From: Patescibacteria group bacterium
GTDB taxonomy: Bacteria; Patescibacteriota; Gracilibacteria; UBA1369; LOWO2-01-FULL-3
Assembly (NCBI GenBank): GCA_018818755.1
Contig: JAHIRL010000098.1
Location: forward strand, 1 to 6,959
Length of the DNA: 6,959 nucleotides
Direction: 5' to 3'
Notes under the pieces: generated by a model
Told to the model about the DNA's origin: nothing
What the model saw: the letters and a program-made list of their open reading frames with translations, nothing else
Databases searched by the model: none
Shown here: piece by piece, positions 5,410 to 6,959 of the stretch
Numbering within the stretch: position 1 is the first letter of the stretch
Layout: every line of letters begins with the position of its first letter
Position numbers and translations under genes: made by a program

Positions 5410-6477
5410 CTAGATCTTTTCAATTGCTTCAATTACTCTTTTTGCAGTTTTTTCCCAGGTATATTGTTTCACATGATCGTGGCCTTTTTGGGCTAGATCT
5501 TTTTTGAGTCTGGGATTGTTTATGAGGTTTTCCATATGAGATTTTAGAGTTTTTTTGTCTTTTGGATCGAAGAGGAGGGCATTATCTCCTAAGACATCTT
5601 TGAGGCTGCCGCCGGTGGAGGAAATTACGGGGATGCCGTAGCTCATGGCTTCTAAGGGGGGGAGGCCGAAGCCTTCATAGATTGATGGGTAGACGAAAAA
5701 GTCGGCGTTGGCGTAGAGGCTGGGTTTGTCTTGTTCTTCGATGTAGCCCGGGAGGATGATGTTCGGATTTTTGGCGGCTTTTTGGAGGATGTTTTTGTAG
5801 TGCCAGCCGAGGCCTCCGGCGAGGACTAATTTGTGAGGAATTTGGAGTTCTTTTTTTAGCTCGACGAAGGATTCTATTAGTGGCATTAGGTTTTTGCGGG
5901 GCTCGATTGTTCCGAGGTAGAGGATGTATGGCTGTGGAAAGGGGGAGTTGCGCTTTGTGGGGGTGGGGTCGGGGATGCCTGCGGATATTACTTTTATTGG
6001 GGCTTGCGGATTATATATTTTGCGAATGTCTTTGGCGGTTTGGTCTGAGGGGGTGAGGATTAGGTCGGTTTTTTTGAGGACGCGACCAAGCAAGAGTTTG
6101 TGGATGATACTACTACGGAAAATGTGTAGTTTTGGAAAGAGGATTGGTGTGAGGTCGTGGATGATGGTGACGCGTTTTGTTGGTGAGCTGATGTTTAGGG
6201 GGCCGATGTGGCATGGTTCGATAACGATGTCTGCTTTAAGTTTTTCTGCTAAACGAGGAATTAAGAAAAATCGCCTGAAGCTTTGGGCTCCTGGGAATTT
6301 TTTAATGCTTATTATGTGATGTTTGAGTCCTCTGAAGAAGCTGTTTTTCCTTTGATGGATAAAGATATATTCGTTTTTTGGATCTATTTTTAAAAGAGCC
6401 AAAATCAAATTCTTGGTGAAAAAGTGAACACCAGCATTTTGGTTGTCTATTGAATCGGCGAGGATAACAATTTTCAT
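5410..6477 (-). CDS. Family 4 glycosyltransferase (GT-B fold)
   Basis: This 355-aa cytoplasmic or membrane-associated enzyme should transfer a sugar from a nucleotide-activated donor, keeping the anomeric configuration, to a lipid-linked or cell-surface acceptor. The N-terminal acceptor half starts MKIVILADSI and contains TIIHDLTPILFP (104-115). The donor half begins around YILYLGTIEPRKN (184-196), the usual site of the Arg/Lys pair that contacts the donor phosphates (R194, K195). It continues with LVLAGGLGW (217-225) and LPGYI (242-246). The donor-binding EX7E motif is intact, with Glu268 and Glu276 in EGFGLPPLE. The sequence most resembles mannosyltransferase-like members, but donor and acceptor cannot be read from it. 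The length is normal. The ATG is one base after the ATPase subunit D stop, so translation is probably coupled. A run of seven C (plus-strand G at 5656-5662) falls inside the EX7E codons. Confidence 0.92.
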   Translation of the reverse strand: MKIVILADSIDNQNAGVHFFTKNLILALLKIDPKNEYIFIHQRKNSFFRGLKHHIISIKKFPGAQSFRRFFLIPRLAEKLKADIVIEPCHIGPLNISSPTKRVTIIHDLTPILFPKLHIFRSSIIHKLLLGRVLKKTDLILTPSDQTAKDIRKIYNPQAPIKVISAGIPDPTPTKRNSPFPQPYILYLGTIEPRKNLMPLIESFVELKKELQIPHKLVLAGGLGWHYKNILQKAAKNPNIILPGYIEEQDKPSLYANADFFVYPSIYEGFGLPPLEAMSYGIPVISSTGGSLKDVLGDNALLFDPKDKKTLKSHMENLINNPRLKKDLAQKGHDHVKQYTWEKTAKRVIEAIEKI

Positions 6478-6478
6478 G

Positions 6479-6959
6479 TTAAGTTTTTTGTTTTTCCGCT
6501 TCTTGCGCTTCTTCTTGTGCTTCGATCATTGCTTTAATTCTCATCACACTAACGATTGTAGACCTTTCAGCTTCCGCTAGTTTCATGCTGATGAATTTTA
6601 GGGTCTCTTCGAGGTCGGGAATCATCTTGTGCTCAAGGGCGTTTACACGGCGTCTGGTGGTTTCCAATTCTGCCGCTACTCGTTCCGCTTGTTTCTCTAT
6701 TTCAGCAAGTTTGATAAGTTTTGGGAAGATCTCCTGAAAAGTTGATAAAGCCATGTCCAGCTCCGCGGAGGTTTGAAGATAACCATATGAGAGGATGTCT
6801 CCTTCCTGCTTCAGACTGAAGAAAGGAATGTAGACGCTCATTACATTTTTGGTTTGCACTTCAAGCTCCATGCTTGCAGAAGGGTAGAGTAGGGCGCTTT
6901 CTAGCATTTCCGGAAGCATCATTGAGGATGCCTGCATAAAATTTAGGAATGCTTTTCCA
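6479..6959 (-). CDS. atpD: V/A-type ATP synthase subunit D (partial, 5' end cut by right edge)
   Basis: The frame is open from the right edge (first readable residues GKAFLNF) to a TAA at 6479-6481, so the methionine at 6937 is internal. The sequence follows subunit D of V/A-type rotary ATPases, as in the Enterococcus hirae V-ATPase: KNVMSVYIPFF, YGYLQTSAELD, PKLIKLAEIEKQAE, TRRRVNALEHKMIPDLEET and FISMKLAEAERS, in this order. Subunit D is the central rotor shaft, a long antiparallel coiled coil inside the A3B3 head that couples ATP chemistry to ion flow through the membrane ring. Roughly 50 or more N-terminal residues are missing. The C terminus is a short Glu/Gln/Ala-rich helix. In many bacteria this gene follows the A and B subunit genes, so those are expected to the right. 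The symbol atpD here means V-type D, not the F-type beta subunit. Confidence 0.93.
   Translation of the reverse strand, partial: GKAFLNFMQASSMMLPEMLESALLYPSASMELEVQTKNVMSVYIPFFSLKQEGDILSYGYLQTSAELDMALSTFQEIFPKLIKLAEIEKQAERVAAELETTRRRVNALEHKMIPDLEETLKFISMKLAEAERSTIVSVMRIKAMIEAQEEAQEAEKQKT

Noticed and set aside
5924..6319. Open frame on the + strand opposite the glycosyltransferase
   Set aside because: Antisense to a clear GT4 gene; no recognisable domain.

Overview
This looks like an ordinary chromosomal segment from a bacterium, not a phage, plasmid or defence island. It has one complete operon-like pair, two truncated housekeeping genes at the edges, and a few small unrecognised genes. The conserved genes are the 3' end of uvrB, lemA next to a DUF2207 gene, a ferritin-like/VIT1 iron transporter, a family 4 glycosyltransferase, and the 3' part of a V/A-type ATPase subunit D gene. 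Short spacers, weak or absent Shine-Dalgarno sequences, several orphan genes and a V-type rather than F-type rotary ATPase subunit would fit a little-studied lineage, possibly Patescibacteria (CPR). That placement is a guess. uvrB ends in TGA exactly where the UVR domain normally ends, so a recoded-TGA (Gly) genetic code is unlikely.

Layout. Positions 1-1708 are read on the + strand: the uvrB 3' end, a 215-aa orphan (273-920), a good sigma70-type promoter (927-955), a 131-aa possible winged-helix protein (992-1387) and a 98-aa Cys-motif protein (1412-1708). From 1725 to the right edge everything is on the - strand, so the two halves converge across 16 bp. In transcription order, right to left, the - strand carries ATPase subunit D (6959-6479, 5' end outside the window), a glycosyltransferase starting one base after it (6477-5410), a 102-bp gap with a TATAAT box, the Er-VIT-type iron transporter (5307-4438), a probable promoter, and then lemA and the DUF2207 gene joined by a TAATG overlap (4390-3452 and 3452-1725). 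No RNA gene, CRISPR array, insertion sequence or convincing intrinsic terminator was seen.

How the genes may work together. lemA and DUF2207 are a recurrent membrane-protein pair of unknown function. Here LemA carries an extra 128-residue Pro/Ala/Glu/Thr tail built from PETP-like repeats. The glycosyltransferase appears to be translationally coupled to the ATPase operon, an unusual pairing. The iron transporter joins a diiron ferritin-like domain to a five-helix VIT domain and may be expressed from a leaderless transcript. The three small + strand genes have no recognised function and form the least explained part of the window. I see no clear evidence of a new multi-gene system. The most worthwhile leads are the LemA tail, the orphan trio, the leaderless start and the strand-wide base skew.
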